Assembly (NCBI RefSeq): GCF_014200435.1
Contig: NZ_JACHBR010000001.1
Coordinates: forward strand, 1,116,001-1,180,000
Reading direction: 5' to 3'
DNA length: 64,000 bases
From: Sphaerisporangium krabiense
GTDB lineage: Bacteria > Actinomycetota > Actinomycetes > Streptosporangiales > Streptosporangiaceae
In this document: piece by piece, positions 16,901 through 24,463 of the stretch
Layout of the letters: each line of letters opens with the position of its first letter
How positions within the stretch are numbered: position 1 is the stretch's first letter
Notes under the pieces: generated by a model
Database searches by the model: none
Told to the model about the DNA's origin: nothing
The model's input: the letters and a program-made list of their open reading frames with translations, nothing else
Translations under genes and position numbers: made by a program

Positions 16901-17521
16901 TCAAGCGGGGCGCAGGAGGGCGTGGGCCAGTTGGGCGGTCGTCCAGGACTGCCATCGGGGGGTGGGCCAGGCGCATTCGCGGGTCAGGATGAGGAAGAGC
17001 TCCGGGGAGAGGAGGCCGATGGTGATGTCGGTGGCCTCGTGGGCGGTCAGGCCGGGGCGCAGGGATTCCAGGCGGGTGAGGACGGCGACGAACGCCTCGT
17101 GGGCCGCGCGGCGCTGTCCGCTGTTGACGGCCCACTGCGCGGCCATGTCCGGGTCGGAGCCCGCCGCGTCGCGGACCACGGCGAGGACGGGGGCGACCCG
17201 GTCCAGGATGGCGGCGCTGGTCTCCACCCATCCCTGGACGACGGCCTCGGCGTCGTCCAGGGCCGCCAAGTCCGTGAATTCCGGACGGTCGAGCAGCGCG
17301 ACCGGGGCGTCGTCCCCCACCGAGGCCGTGTCGATGACCTCTTTGAGCAGCTTGCTCTTGCTTCCGTAGTGGAAATAGACCGTCTGCACGGAGACGCCCG
17401 CCGAGTCGGCGATGTGCTGGAAGGTGGCCCCGGCGTACCCGTGGACGACGAACAGGTCGTGCGCGGCCCGCACGATTCGGCGGCGTGTCGCCGCCGACCT
17501 CCCGCTCTTGACCTCCGCCAC
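16901..17521 (-). CDS. TetR/AcrR family regulator (likely represses the VOC-cupin operon)
   Basis: A 206-residue regulator: TetR HTH at about residues 9-56 (RRRIVRAAHDLFVVHGYAG, then VQTVYFHYGSKSKLL) and a C-terminal ligand domain. GTG start at 17521. It diverges from the VOC/cupin pair with only 53 bases between starts. That gap holds three copies of TTAGAGT in direct and inverted orientation, a textbook position for an operator controlling both sides. Control of the neighbours is inferred from this arrangement. Confidence 0.92.
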   Translation of the reverse strand: MAEVKSGRSAATRRRIVRAAHDLFVVHGYAGATFQHIADSAGVSVQTVYFHYGSKSKLLKEVIDTASVGDDAPVALLDRPEFTDLAALDDAEAVVQGWVETSAAILDRVAPVLAVVRDAAGSDPDMAAQWAVNSGQRRAAHEAFVAVLTRLESLRPGLTAHEATDITIGLLSPELFLILTRECAWPTPRWQSWTTAQLAHALLRPA

Positions 17522-17525
17522 AAAA

Positions 17526-17555
17526 TTAGAGTACCACTTTAGAGTGTGACTCTAA
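17526..17555. promoter_or_regulatory. three-half-site operator in the TetR/VOC divergent promoter
   Basis: TTAGAGT at 17526-17532 and 17539-17545 are direct repeats 13 bases apart. The second pairs with ACTCTAA at 17549-17555 as a perfect inverted repeat with a three-base centre (GTG). The first also pairs with it in an outer repeat, extended to AAATTAGAGT/ACTCTAATTT. This likely binds the adjacent TetR regulator. Confidence 0.65.
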
Positions 17556-17574
17556 TTTCGAGGGATGGGAACCG

Positions 17575-17967
17575 ATGACGGCCCTGCGCGGGTACCACCA
17601 CGTCAAGCTGCCGGTCTCCGACCTGCGCGCGAGCATCGACTGGTACGGGCGCGCGCTGCGCCTGGAGGTGGCCATCGAGTTCGAGGAGGACGGCGTCCTG
17701 CGCGGCGTCGCCCTGCGCGATCCGGGCGCGACGCTCATGCTGGCCCTGCGCGAGGATCCCGGCCGGGCCGGCGCGCTCAGCGGGTTCGACCCGGTGGCCC
17801 TCGGCGTGCCCACGCTGGCCGACCTTCGGGACTGGTCGGACCACCTGGACGCGGCGGGCCTCGCGCACGGCGAGATCGCCGAGGGCAGCGCCGGCTGGCT
17901 GATCACCGGTCTCACCGACCCCGACGGCATCGAGGTCCGCCTCTACACCCTCGAAGGACGGTCATGA
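17575..17967 (+). CDS. VOC-family (glyoxalase/dioxygenase superfamily) protein
   Basis: A 130-residue protein with the paired beta-alpha-beta-beta-beta folds of the vicinal oxygen chelate family. It starts with YHHVKLPVSDLRASIDWYGRAL, which carries the first metal-ligand His, and ends with the typical DPDGIEVRLYT containing the Glu ligand. Members include glyoxalases, ring-cleaving dioxygenases and resistance proteins; the reaction cannot be chosen from sequence alone. Its stop overlaps the start of the cupin gene by four bases, so the two are coupled and probably act on the same compound. Confidence 0.88.
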   Translation: MTALRGYHHVKLPVSDLRASIDWYGRALRLEVAIEFEEDGVLRGVALRDPGATLMLALREDPGRAGALSGFDPVALGVPTLADLRDWSDHLDAAGLAHGEIAEGSAGWLITGLTDPDGIEVRLYTLEGRS

Positions 17968-18416
17968 CCGCGATCTTCCTGCCCCCGGACGCGGGGACGC
18001 TCCTCCCCTTCCTCGGCACCACGATGACCGTGAAAGCGGGCGGCGAGGAGACGGGCGGCGCGCTGAGCGTCATCAGATCCGACTGCCCGCCGGGGTTCGC
18101 CACGCCCCGGCACGTCCACCACAACGACGACGAGGCCTTCTACGTGCTGTCCGGCACGGTCCAGGTCCACTGCGAGGACGAGACGTGGGAGGCGGGCCCG
18201 GGGGGCTTCATCCTGCTGCCGCGCGGACGCCCGCACGCGTTCGTCAACCGCGGGGACGGCCTCCTGAGCATGCTCCAGCTCACCTGGCCGTCGGGATTCG
18301 AGCACTTCGCCGCGGAGGTCGCCGCCCTGCCGCCCGGCGCCCCCGACCCGGCGCTGCTCGCCGAGGTGGGGGCGCGCCACGGATACGAGATCCTCGGCCC
18401 GCCGCCGCCGCGCTGA
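17964..18416 (+). CDS. cupin-domain protein (quercetin dioxygenase-like)
   Basis: A 150-residue single-domain cupin. Motif 1 is visible as RHVHHNDDEAFYVLSG (His-x-His and Glu ligands) and motif 2 as PRGRPHAFVNRG, with a C-terminal helix. This is the architecture of small metal-dependent oxygenases or isomerases resembling the quercetin 2,3-dioxygenase group. The ATG at 17964 overlaps the VOC stop by four bases. Under likely control of the divergent TetR gene. Substrate unknown; an aromatic or flavonoid-like inducer is plausible but unproven. Confidence 0.88.
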   Translation: MTAIFLPPDAGTLLPFLGTTMTVKAGGEETGGALSVIRSDCPPGFATPRHVHHNDDEAFYVLSGTVQVHCEDETWEAGPGGFILLPRGRPHAFVNRGDGLLSMLQLTWPSGFEHFAAEVAALPPGAPDPALLAEVGARHGYEILGPPPPR

Positions 18417-18466
18417 CGGCCCCCGCCGTCGTACATCAGCGCGGCCGCGGCCGGCCAGGCGGATGG

Positions 18467-19207
18467 TCAGGAGAACCTGCGGCCCTCGTCGCGGCGGTAG
18501 GCCCAGGTGGACAGGGCGCCGAAGACGGCGATCCACACGGCCAGCATCACGAGGGACAGGAGGTTGGGCGAGAACGACGTGCTGGCCGCCCAGACCAGTT
18601 CGACCGCGCCGCGGGTCGGCAGGTAGGGGGCGATGGCCTTGATGAAGTCGGGGGCGACGTCCGGGGGGCCGGTGAGCAGGCCGCCGCCGACGGCCATCGG
18701 GAAGAAGACGACCTGGGCCACGACCACGGCGGCCTTGGACGGCAGCGCGTATCCGATGAACAGGCCCATCAGCGTGAACGGGAGGGATCCGACGAGTACG
18801 GCGACCAGGCCGAGGAGCAACTGTGCGGGGGTCACCGTCGCCGCGGTGAGCAGGGCGGCGATGACCAGGACGGGGACGATCGCGATCAGCATGATGCCCA
18901 TGACGGTGACGATGCGCCCGGCGAAGCGGGCCAGCGGCCCGGCGGGCAGCGTGCGCAGGTAGGGGTCCCAGGGCTGGGCCCGGTCCTCCGCGACGCCGAT
19001 GCCGTAGGTGAACAGGCAGGCGGACATGATCGCGAAGATGAGCATCGCCCCGGTGGCGTAGGTCGCGGCGACCGCGTCGTCCCCGGTGAACGGCACGACG
19101 AAGAAGAGCATGGCCGCGGCGGGGAAGAACGCGCTGCCGATGATGGCGATGGGGACGCGGATCGTCTCCAGGAACAGGTAGCGGGCGTGGACGAGGACGA
19201 GGGACAT
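18467..19207 (-). CDS. ABC-2 type transporter permease
   Basis: A 246-residue membrane protein with six predicted helices, starting FLETIRVPIAIIGSAFFPAAAMLFFVVPF and including the conserved ALPSKAAVVVAQVVFFPMAVGGGLL segment typical of ABC-2 (drug/antibiotic) exporters. The ATG at 19207 lies 29 bases after the ATPase stop, so the two form one export unit. It is the last gene of a minus-strand operon that begins at 21113. Substrate unknown. Confidence 0.9.
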   Translation of the reverse strand: MSLVLVHARYLFLETIRVPIAIIGSAFFPAAAMLFFVVPFTGDDAVAATYATGAMLIFAIMSACLFTYGIGVAEDRAQPWDPYLRTLPAGPLARFAGRIVTVMGIMLIAIVPVLVIAALLTAATVTPAQLLLGLVAVLVGSLPFTLMGLFIGYALPSKAAVVVAQVVFFPMAVGGGLLTGPPDVAPDFIKAIAPYLPTRGAVELVWAASTSFSPNLLSLVMLAVWIAVFGALSTWAYRRDEGRRFS

Positions 19208-19236
19208 CGCGAAGGCTCCTGTGGGGTGGCCGGGCG

Positions 19237-20130
19237 TCAGGCGACGGGCTGCCGCTGGGCGGTGACGGTGAGGAACGCCTCTTCCAGAGAGGTGGGCCGG
19301 ACCTCCAGGCCGGAGAAGGGCACGTCGGCCAGGACCAGCTCCCGTACCAGGGTGTCGGCGTCCGCGGTGAGCAGGTGGGCGCGCGCGCCCTGGTGCTCGA
19401 CCCCGAGGACGCCGGGCAGGCCGGTCACGACGGAGGGGTCGGGGACGCTCACCGTGACGCGGTGCACGGAGACCAGGCCGCGGACGGCCGCCATGGTGTC
19501 GTCGGCGAGGACACGGCCTTCGGCGATCACCACGACGCGTTCGGCCAGCGCCTCGATCTCCTCCAGGTAGTGGCTGGTGAGGACGACGGTTCCCCCGGCG
19601 GCGTGGAACCGGCGGATGCCGTCCCACAGCGCGTGGCGGGCCTCGACGTCCAGGCCGGTGGTGGGCTCGTCCAGGAAGACGAGCCGGGGCTCGCCGGCGA
19701 ACGCCAGCGCCACCGCGAGGCGCCGCTTCTGGCCGCCGGACAGGCCGCCGATCTGGCGGCGGGCCAGGTCGGCGAGGTCGAAGCGCTCCAGGAGCGCCTG
19801 CCGGCCGAGCGCGCCGGGATAGTGGGCGGCCACGAAGTCGACGCACTCGCCGACCCGCAGCGTCGGCGGCAGGCCGGTCTCCTGGGGGGTGACGCCGATG
19901 CCGCGGCGCCGGGCCGGGTCGCGGGGCGAGCCGCCGAACAGCTCGACGGCGCCCGAGGTGGGCCGGCGCAGGCCGGCGAAGAGGTTGATGAGCGTGGACT
20001 TGCCCGCGCCGTTCGGGCCGAGCAGGCCGACCAGTTCTCCGGCGTGGATGTCCAGGCTGACCCGGTCCAGCGCGGTGACCGCGCCGTAACGGCGGGTGAC
20101 CTCCACGGTGCGGGCAAGGATCTCGGGCAT
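19237..20130 (-). CDS. ABC transporter ATP-binding protein (drug/lipid exporter type)
   Basis: A 297-residue ATPase: Walker A GPNGAGKST (about residues 38-46), Q-loop TPQETG, signature LSGGQKRR, Walker B RLVFLDEPTTGLD and the switch His in LTSHYLEE. The C-terminal roughly 80 residues form the extra domain of DrrA-type exporter ATPases. It partners the permease immediately downstream. The upstream winged-helix regulator gene ends 72 bases before its start, so regulator and exporter are probably co-transcribed. Confidence 0.95.
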   Translation of the reverse strand: MPEILARTVEVTRRYGAVTALDRVSLDIHAGELVGLLGPNGAGKSTLINLFAGLRRPTSGAVELFGGSPRDPARRRGIGVTPQETGLPPTLRVGECVDFVAAHYPGALGRQALLERFDLADLARRQIGGLSGGQKRRLAVALAFAGEPRLVFLDEPTTGLDVEARHALWDGIRRFHAAGGTVVLTSHYLEEIEALAERVVVIAEGRVLADDTMAAVRGLVSVHRVTVSVPDPSVVTGLPGVLGVEHQGARAHLLTADADTLVRELVLADVPFSGLEVRPTSLEEAFLTVTAQRQPVA

Positions 20131-20202
20131 GGCGGATTCCTCTCTGGGGCATGGCGGACGATCCCTCGGCGCGCCGAGGGCTTCGAGGTCCTTGCGCGGG
20201 TC

Positions 20203-20499
20203 CTACGACAGGTCGAGCAGTTCGCGGATCGCGGCCGTGTAGTCCTCCAGGGCGCGGCGTCCCTGCCGGGTGAGGGTGATGTACGTCGTCGGCGTACGTC
20301 CCTTGTGGGTCTTGACGATCTCCACGTAGCCGGCCTCCTCGAGCTTGCCGAGGTGGACCGACAGGTTTCCGGCCGTCATCTGGAGCAGGTCCTTCAGGCC
20401 GGGGAAGGTGATCTGGTCGCCGTGGGCGAGGGTGTTGAGCGCGACGACCACCCGCAGCCTGGCCTGGGCGTGGATGACCGGGTCGAGCTCGCGGCTCAC
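20203..20499 (-). CDS. winged-helix transcriptional regulator (HTH_34/MarR-like)
   Basis: A 98-residue DNA-binding protein: RLRVVVALNTLAHGDQITFPGLKDLLQMTAGNLSVHLGKLEEAGYVEI is a full winged helix, followed by a wing RTPTTYITLTRQG and a C-terminal helix. GTG at 20499 is chosen because its GTGA overlaps the stop of the upstream membrane gene; the longer frame to 20559 reads only through that gene. Such regulators usually control the adjacent exporter. The direct repeats in front of the operon are the likely sites. Confidence 0.88.
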   Translation of the reverse strand: MSRELDPVIHAQARLRVVVALNTLAHGDQITFPGLKDLLQMTAGNLSVHLGKLEEAGYVEIVKTHKGRTPTTYITLTRQGRRALEDYTAAIRELLDLS

Positions 20500-21113
20500 G
20501 TGGCCCGCCGCAGTCGCCGGGCCACGCCGACGACGAGGAACCCCCCGCCGCCGGCGCACATGAGCAGGGCGTGCACGGTCGGACCCGCGACCGCGCCCAC
20601 CAGGTTGAGCACCGCGATGCCCGTGCCGAGGAAGAACATCGTCCAGTCCCGCCAGATCGCGCCGCCGGCGACGTAGAGCGCGGCGACGAGCGCCATGGAC
20701 GTCACCGCCCAGAGCAGGCCGACCTCGTCGGGCGGCAGCAGCGGGCTGAGGCGTATGTCGATCGCGATGACGGAGGCGTAGCCGAACCCCCAGGCCAGGC
20801 CGTACATCATGCCGCGGTGGGAGGACTGGCCGCGCACCCGGCCCGCCATCCTGGACTGCGCGTACGCGGTGACGGCCATGGCGAGCATCATGCCGGCGAA
20901 CAGCACGGTGATCGCCGCGTTCGAGGAGATCACGCCGTACGCGTAGTGGGCGAACAGGGCGCCGAACCCCGTCAGCCAGGCCACGCCCCAGGGCGCGTGC
21001 ATCAGCAGCGGATCGCCGCCGAGCCGCCTGACCGTCGAGGCCCGTTGCTCCTCGATGATCCGGAGCGTCTCTTCCGGGGTCAGGGGCCCGTCGTCGTCCT
21101 CAAGCCGGTTCAT
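20496..21113 (-). CDS. membrane protein co-transcribed with the winged-helix regulator
   Basis: A 205-residue protein with a hydrophilic N-terminus (MNRLEDDDGPLTPEETLRIIEEQ) and about five membrane helices from residue 45 on. The ATG at 21113 is preferred over the longer open frame to 21182 because it follows AGGAACGAGC and avoids reading through the repeats at 21131-21167. It overlaps the regulator gene by four bases. Proteins of this kind beside winged-helix regulators may sense envelope state; no defined function. Confidence 0.8.
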   Translation of the reverse strand: MNRLEDDDGPLTPEETLRIIEEQRASTVRRLGGDPLLMHAPWGVAWLTGFGALFAHYAYGVISSNAAITVLFAGMMLAMAVTAYAQSRMAGRVRGQSSHRGMMYGLAWGFGYASVIAIDIRLSPLLPPDEVGLLWAVTSMALVAALYVAGGAIWRDWTMFFLGTGIAVLNLVGAVAGPTVHALLMCAGGGGFLVVGVARRLRRAT

Positions 21114-21130
21114 GCTCGTTCCTTCAAACA

Positions 21131-21167
21131 AGTTTGATTGGTAAACCTCTAGTTTGAACTGTAAACC
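21131..21167. promoter_or_regulatory. paired direct repeats upstream of the exporter operon
   Basis: AGTTTGATTGGTAAACC at 21131-21147 is repeated as AGTTTGAACTGTAAACC at 21151-21167, a period of 20 bases. Each copy is itself an imperfect palindrome (GTTT...AAAC). They sit 18-54 bases before the ATG at 21113, so a dimeric regulator, probably the winged-helix protein of the same operon, could bind both on one DNA face. Confidence 0.6.
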
Positions 21168-21300
21168 ACACTGCGCCGCCAACTCAAGCCCCTGTCAGCG
21201 TTCGGTGCTGAGGCTGTCAGCCCCGGCGCGCACCGTGGACGGCATGAAGCGAACGAGGCCGCGCGGGAGGCGGGCCGCCGACGGGGAGGCACGGGTGGAC

Positions 21301-22077
21301 ATGCGGGCGCGGGACGGGAACGGCGAGGCGGTCCGGCTCGACGACGTGCGGAAGGTGTACGGCCAGGGCGACGGCTCCGTCGTGGCGCTGGACGGACTGA
21401 CCATCGGCATCCGCGCGGGGACCTTCACCGCCGTCATGGGCCCGTCGGGGTCGGGGAAGAGCACGTTCCTGCAGTGCGCGGCGGGCCTGGACCGCCCGAC
21501 GTCCGGCTCGGTGCGCTTCGAGGGGACCGAGATCACCCGCCTCGGCGAGGTCGCGCTGACCAGGCTGCGCCGCGAGCGGATCGGCTTCGTCTTCCAGGCG
21601 TTCAACCTGCTGCCCGCGCTGACCGTCCGGCAGAACGTGACGCTGCCGCTGCGGCTGGCCGGGCGCGAGGCCGACCCCGCGCACGTGGCCGAGGTGATCC
21701 GGCGCGTCGGCCTGGCCGACCGCGCCGGCCACCGCCCGCACGAGCTGTCCGGCGGCCAGCAGCAGCGGGTCGCGATCGCGCGCGCCCTCGTCACCCGTCC
21801 CGCCGTGGTCTTCGGCGACGAGCCGACCGGCGCGCTCGACACCCGTACGGCGCTGGAGGTGCTGGCGCTGCTGCGCGAGTCGGTCGCGGAGACCGGCCAG
21901 ACGGTCGTGATGGTCACCCACGACCCGGTCGCCGCCTCGCACGCCGACCAGGTCGTGTTCCTGGCCGACGGCCGCTTCGCCGGCACGCTGGACCGGCCGA
22001 CCGCCGAACAGGTGGCCGACCGCATGACGCACCTCGGCGCGTGGGAGACCAGGAGCGGGATCGGCGGTGGCCGCTGA
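21301..22077 (+). CDS. ABC transporter ATPase, MacB/LolD type
   Basis: A 258-residue ATPase: Walker [11 protein letters not shown]-loop FVFQAFNLLPALTV, signature [16 protein letters not shown], Walker B VVFGDEPTGALD and switch His in MVTHDP. The AFNLLPALTV and DEPTGALD runs are typical of ATPases paired with FtsX-like permeases. The start at 21301 follows GGGGAGG; ATG at 21244 is possible and adds 19 basic residues. It shares one base with the start of the permease gene (TGATG). Likely drives lipoprotein, peptide or antibiotic extrusion rather than solute uptake. Confidence 0.93.
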   Translation: MRARDGNGEAVRLDDVRKVYGQGDGSVVALDGLTIGIRAGTFTAVMGPSGSGKSTFLQCAAGLDRPTSGSVRFEGTEITRLGEVALTRLRRERIGFVFQAFNLLPALTVRQNVTLPLRLAGREADPAHVAEVIRRVGLADRAGHRPHELSGGQQQRVAIARALVTRPAVVFGDEPTGALDTRTALEVLALLRESVAETGQTVVMVTHDPVAASHADQVVFLADGRFAGTLDRPTAEQVADRMTHLGAWETRSGIGGGR

Positions 22078-24320
22078 TGTGGAGCCTGGCCCTGAGCACC
22101 CTGCGCCACCGCGCGAGCGCGTTCGCCGCGGCGTTCGTCGCCATGCTGCTCGGCGCGGCCATCGTCTCCGCCTGCGGCGGCCTGATGGAGACCGGCATAC
22201 GCCTGGCGGTCCCGCCGCAGCGGCTGGCGGGCGCGGCCGTCGTGGTGACCGGCGACCAGTCGTACGCGCTGCCGAAGGCCGACCCCGAGGACGAGGAGGA
22301 GGACGTCCAGTACGGGCTGCTGCCCGAGCGGGTGCCGCTGGACCCCGGCCTGGCCGGCAGGCTGGCCCGGGTGCCGGGCGTGGCGGCGGCCGTCCCCGAC
22401 ACCTCGGGCGCCGGGGCCGTCCAGGCCGTGGCCGTCACGGCCGAGGACGGGACGGACACCCGCGAGCTGGCCGAGCGGGTCGAGCGCGCGGTGGCCGGGT
22501 CGGCCGTGGTGCTGACCGGGGACGAACGCGGGCTGGCCGAGTTCCCCGAGGCCCTGGCCGCCCGCGAGAACCTGATCGTCCTCGCGGCCGTGTTCGGGGC
22601 GATGGCGATCATCGTGTCGATGTTCGTCGTCGCGGCGACGCTGGCCTTGTCGGTGCAGCAGCGGCAACGCGAGATGGCCCTGCTGCGCGCCATCGGCACC
22701 ACTCCCGGCCAAGTGCGCCGCATGGTGGTCGCCGAGACCATGGCGCTGTCGATCGCCGCGGCCGTCCCCGGCGGCCTGCTCGGGCCCGTCCTCGGCGGAT
22801 GGCTGTTCGACCGGCTGGTGGACAACGCGGTCGTCCCCGGGGTCGTGGTGTACGGCCAGGGGTGGCTGCCCGCGGCCGTGGGCGTCGCGGTCTCGCTGCT
22901 GTCCGCCCTGATCGCGGCCCTGGTGACCGCGAGGCGCGCCGCGTCGGCCCGCCCCGCGGAAGCCCTGGCCGAGGCCGCGGCGCCGCCCGTACGCACAGGG
23001 GCCGTACGGCGGGCCGCGGCCGTGACCTGCTTCGCCGGCGGCGTCGCGCTGGCCCTGGTGACGGTGCTGTTCATGCACGGCCCCCTGGTGAGCAGCACCG
23101 CGGGCCCGGCGGTGCTGCTCTGGGCGATCGGCCTGGCGCTGGTCGCCCCCACCCTGGTCAAGGCCGTCACGTCCGTGCTGGCCAGGCCGGTGCTCGCGCT
23201 GAGCGGTCCCGCGGGCTACCTGGCCGTGCTCAACACGCGGGCGGGGACGGCCCGGCTGGCGGCGGCGGTCGTGCCCGTCCTGCTCGCCACCGGCATGGCC
23301 ACCGCGAACCTCTACATGCAGACGACCCAGACCGGCGCGGCCGGCCGCGCGTACGCCGAGAGCCTGCTCGCCGACCTGGTCGTCACCCCCGCCACCCCGG
23401 ACACGCTGGACCAGGTGCGGGCGGTCGAGGGCGTCGCCGCGGCCTCGGAGTACGTGACGAGCACCGGCTACGTCGACGCCCCGCACGACGCCTGGCAGCG
23501 CGAGGAGGGCTGGCCGCTGCGCGGCGTCAGCGCCGAGGGCGTCGAGAAGACGGTCGCGACGACCGTGATAGGGGGCGACCTGCGGCAACTGAAGGGCGAC
23601 ACGGTCGCGCTGACGGCCGTGCACGCCCGCAACATCGGGCGCGGCGGCGTCGGCCTGGGCGACACGGTCACGATGCGGCTCGGCGACCGCGCCCAGGTGA
23701 AGCTGCGCGTCGTGGCCCTGCTGAGGGTCGAGACGGGGAACGAGATGGCGCTGCTGCCCGCCTCGACCCTGGCCCCGCACACCACGGCCGGGGCGCCCTC
23801 GCGGATCCTGGTCCGCGCGGCCGACGGCGTCACCCGGGAAGCGCTGACCGGCGAGCTGCGCCGGCTCGGGCTGGAGGTCCAGGGCCGCGACGCGCTGACC
23901 GCCGCCTTCGGGGCCGCGCAGAACACCCAGGCGTGGGTGAACTACCTGCTCGTCGGCGTCATCGTCGCCTATACCGCGATCGCGGTGGTCAACACGCAGG
24001 TCATGGCGACCGCGCGGCGGCGGCGCGAGTTCGGCCTGCAACGGCTCACCGGCTCCACCCGGGGCCAGGTCCTGCGCATGACCGGCGTCGAGGCGCTGAT
24101 GGTCGCGGTCACCGGGATCCTGCTCGGCACGGTGGCCTCGGCGATCAGCCTGGTGCCGTTCGCCATCGCGGTGGACGGCTCCCCTCTGCCGTCCGGGCCG
24201 TGGGGGATCTACGCGGGCGTCGTGGGGGCGGTCGCGGTGATCACGGTCGGCGCGACCTGGCTGCCTGCCTGGCTGGTGACCCGGTCCCGGCCCGCGGAGG
24301 CGGCCGCCGCCCTGACCTGA
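22077..24320 (+). CDS. FtsX-family ABC permease
   Basis: A 747-residue permease with two FtsX modules: an N-terminal helix and extracytoplasmic domain, three helices at about 180-300 (including SVQQRQREMALLRAIGTTPGQVRRMVVAE), two mid-protein helices, a second extracytoplasmic domain, and three final helices containing ATARRRREFGLQRLTGSTRGQVLRM. This duplicated layout is typical of actinobacterial mechanotransmission-type ABC systems. Coupled to the ATPase by a one-base overlap. No regulatory gene directly adjoins, although the divergent winged-helix operon shares the promoter region. Confidence 0.93.
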   Translation: MWSLALSTLRHRASAFAAAFVAMLLGAAIVSACGGLMETGIRLAVPPQRLAGAAVVVTGDQSYALPKADPEDEEEDVQYGLLPERVPLDPGLAGRLARVPGVAAAVPDTSGAGAVQAVAVTAEDGTDTRELAERVERAVAGSAVVLTGDERGLAEFPEALAARENLIVLAAVFGAMAIIVSMFVVAATLALSVQQRQREMALLRAIGTTPGQVRRMVVAETMALSIAAAVPGGLLGPVLGGWLFDRLVDNAVVPGVVVYGQGWLPAAVGVAVSLLSALIAALVTARRAASARPAEALAEAAAPPVRTGAVRRAAAVTCFAGGVALALVTVLFMHGPLVSSTAGPAVLLWAIGLALVAPTLVKAVTSVLARPVLALSGPAGYLAVLNTRAGTARLAAAVVPVLLATGMATANLYMQTTQTGAAGRAYAESLLADLVVTPATPDTLDQVRAVEGVAAASEYVTSTGYVDAPHDAWQREEGWPLRGVSAEGVEKTVATTVIGGDLRQLKGDTVALTAVHARNIGRGGVGLGDTVTMRLGDRAQVKLRVVALLRVETGNEMALLPASTLAPHTTAGAPSRILVRAADGVTREALTGELRRLGLEVQGRDALTAAFGAAQNTQAWVNYLLVGVIVAYTAIAVVNTQVMATARRRREFGLQRLTGSTRGQVLRMTGVEALMVAVTGILLGTVASAISLVPFAIAVDGSPLPSGPWGIYAGVVGAVAVITVGATWLPAWLVTRSRPAEAAAALT

Positions 24321-24388
24321 ACCGCCCGCCCGGCATGTCCGCCTCCGTGCCGGCCGCCGCCTGACCCGGTGACCGCTCGGACGCCCCT

Positions 24389-24423
24389 GATACGCGCCTT
24401 TCGATCTCGCGAAGGCGCGTATC
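24389..24423. terminator. 12-bp perfect stem-loop after the FtsX permease gene
   Basis: GATACGCGCCTT at 24389-24400 pairs with AAGGCGCGTATC at 24412-24423 across an 11-base loop. It lies 69 bases after the permease stop and 41 before the SARP gene start. It probably ends transcription of the ABC genes, although without a U-tract; it could also be an operator for the SARP gene. Confidence 0.55.
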
Positions 24424-24463
24424 TTGTGGCGTCTCCAATAGGGATGACCCGATACTCGGGATC

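Noticed and set aside
21195-24041. 948-codon minus-strand open frame
   Set aside because: It is the antisense of the ABC ATPase and FtsX permease genes, rich in Gly, Arg, His and Gln with no domain. Long antisense frames are expected at this GC content.
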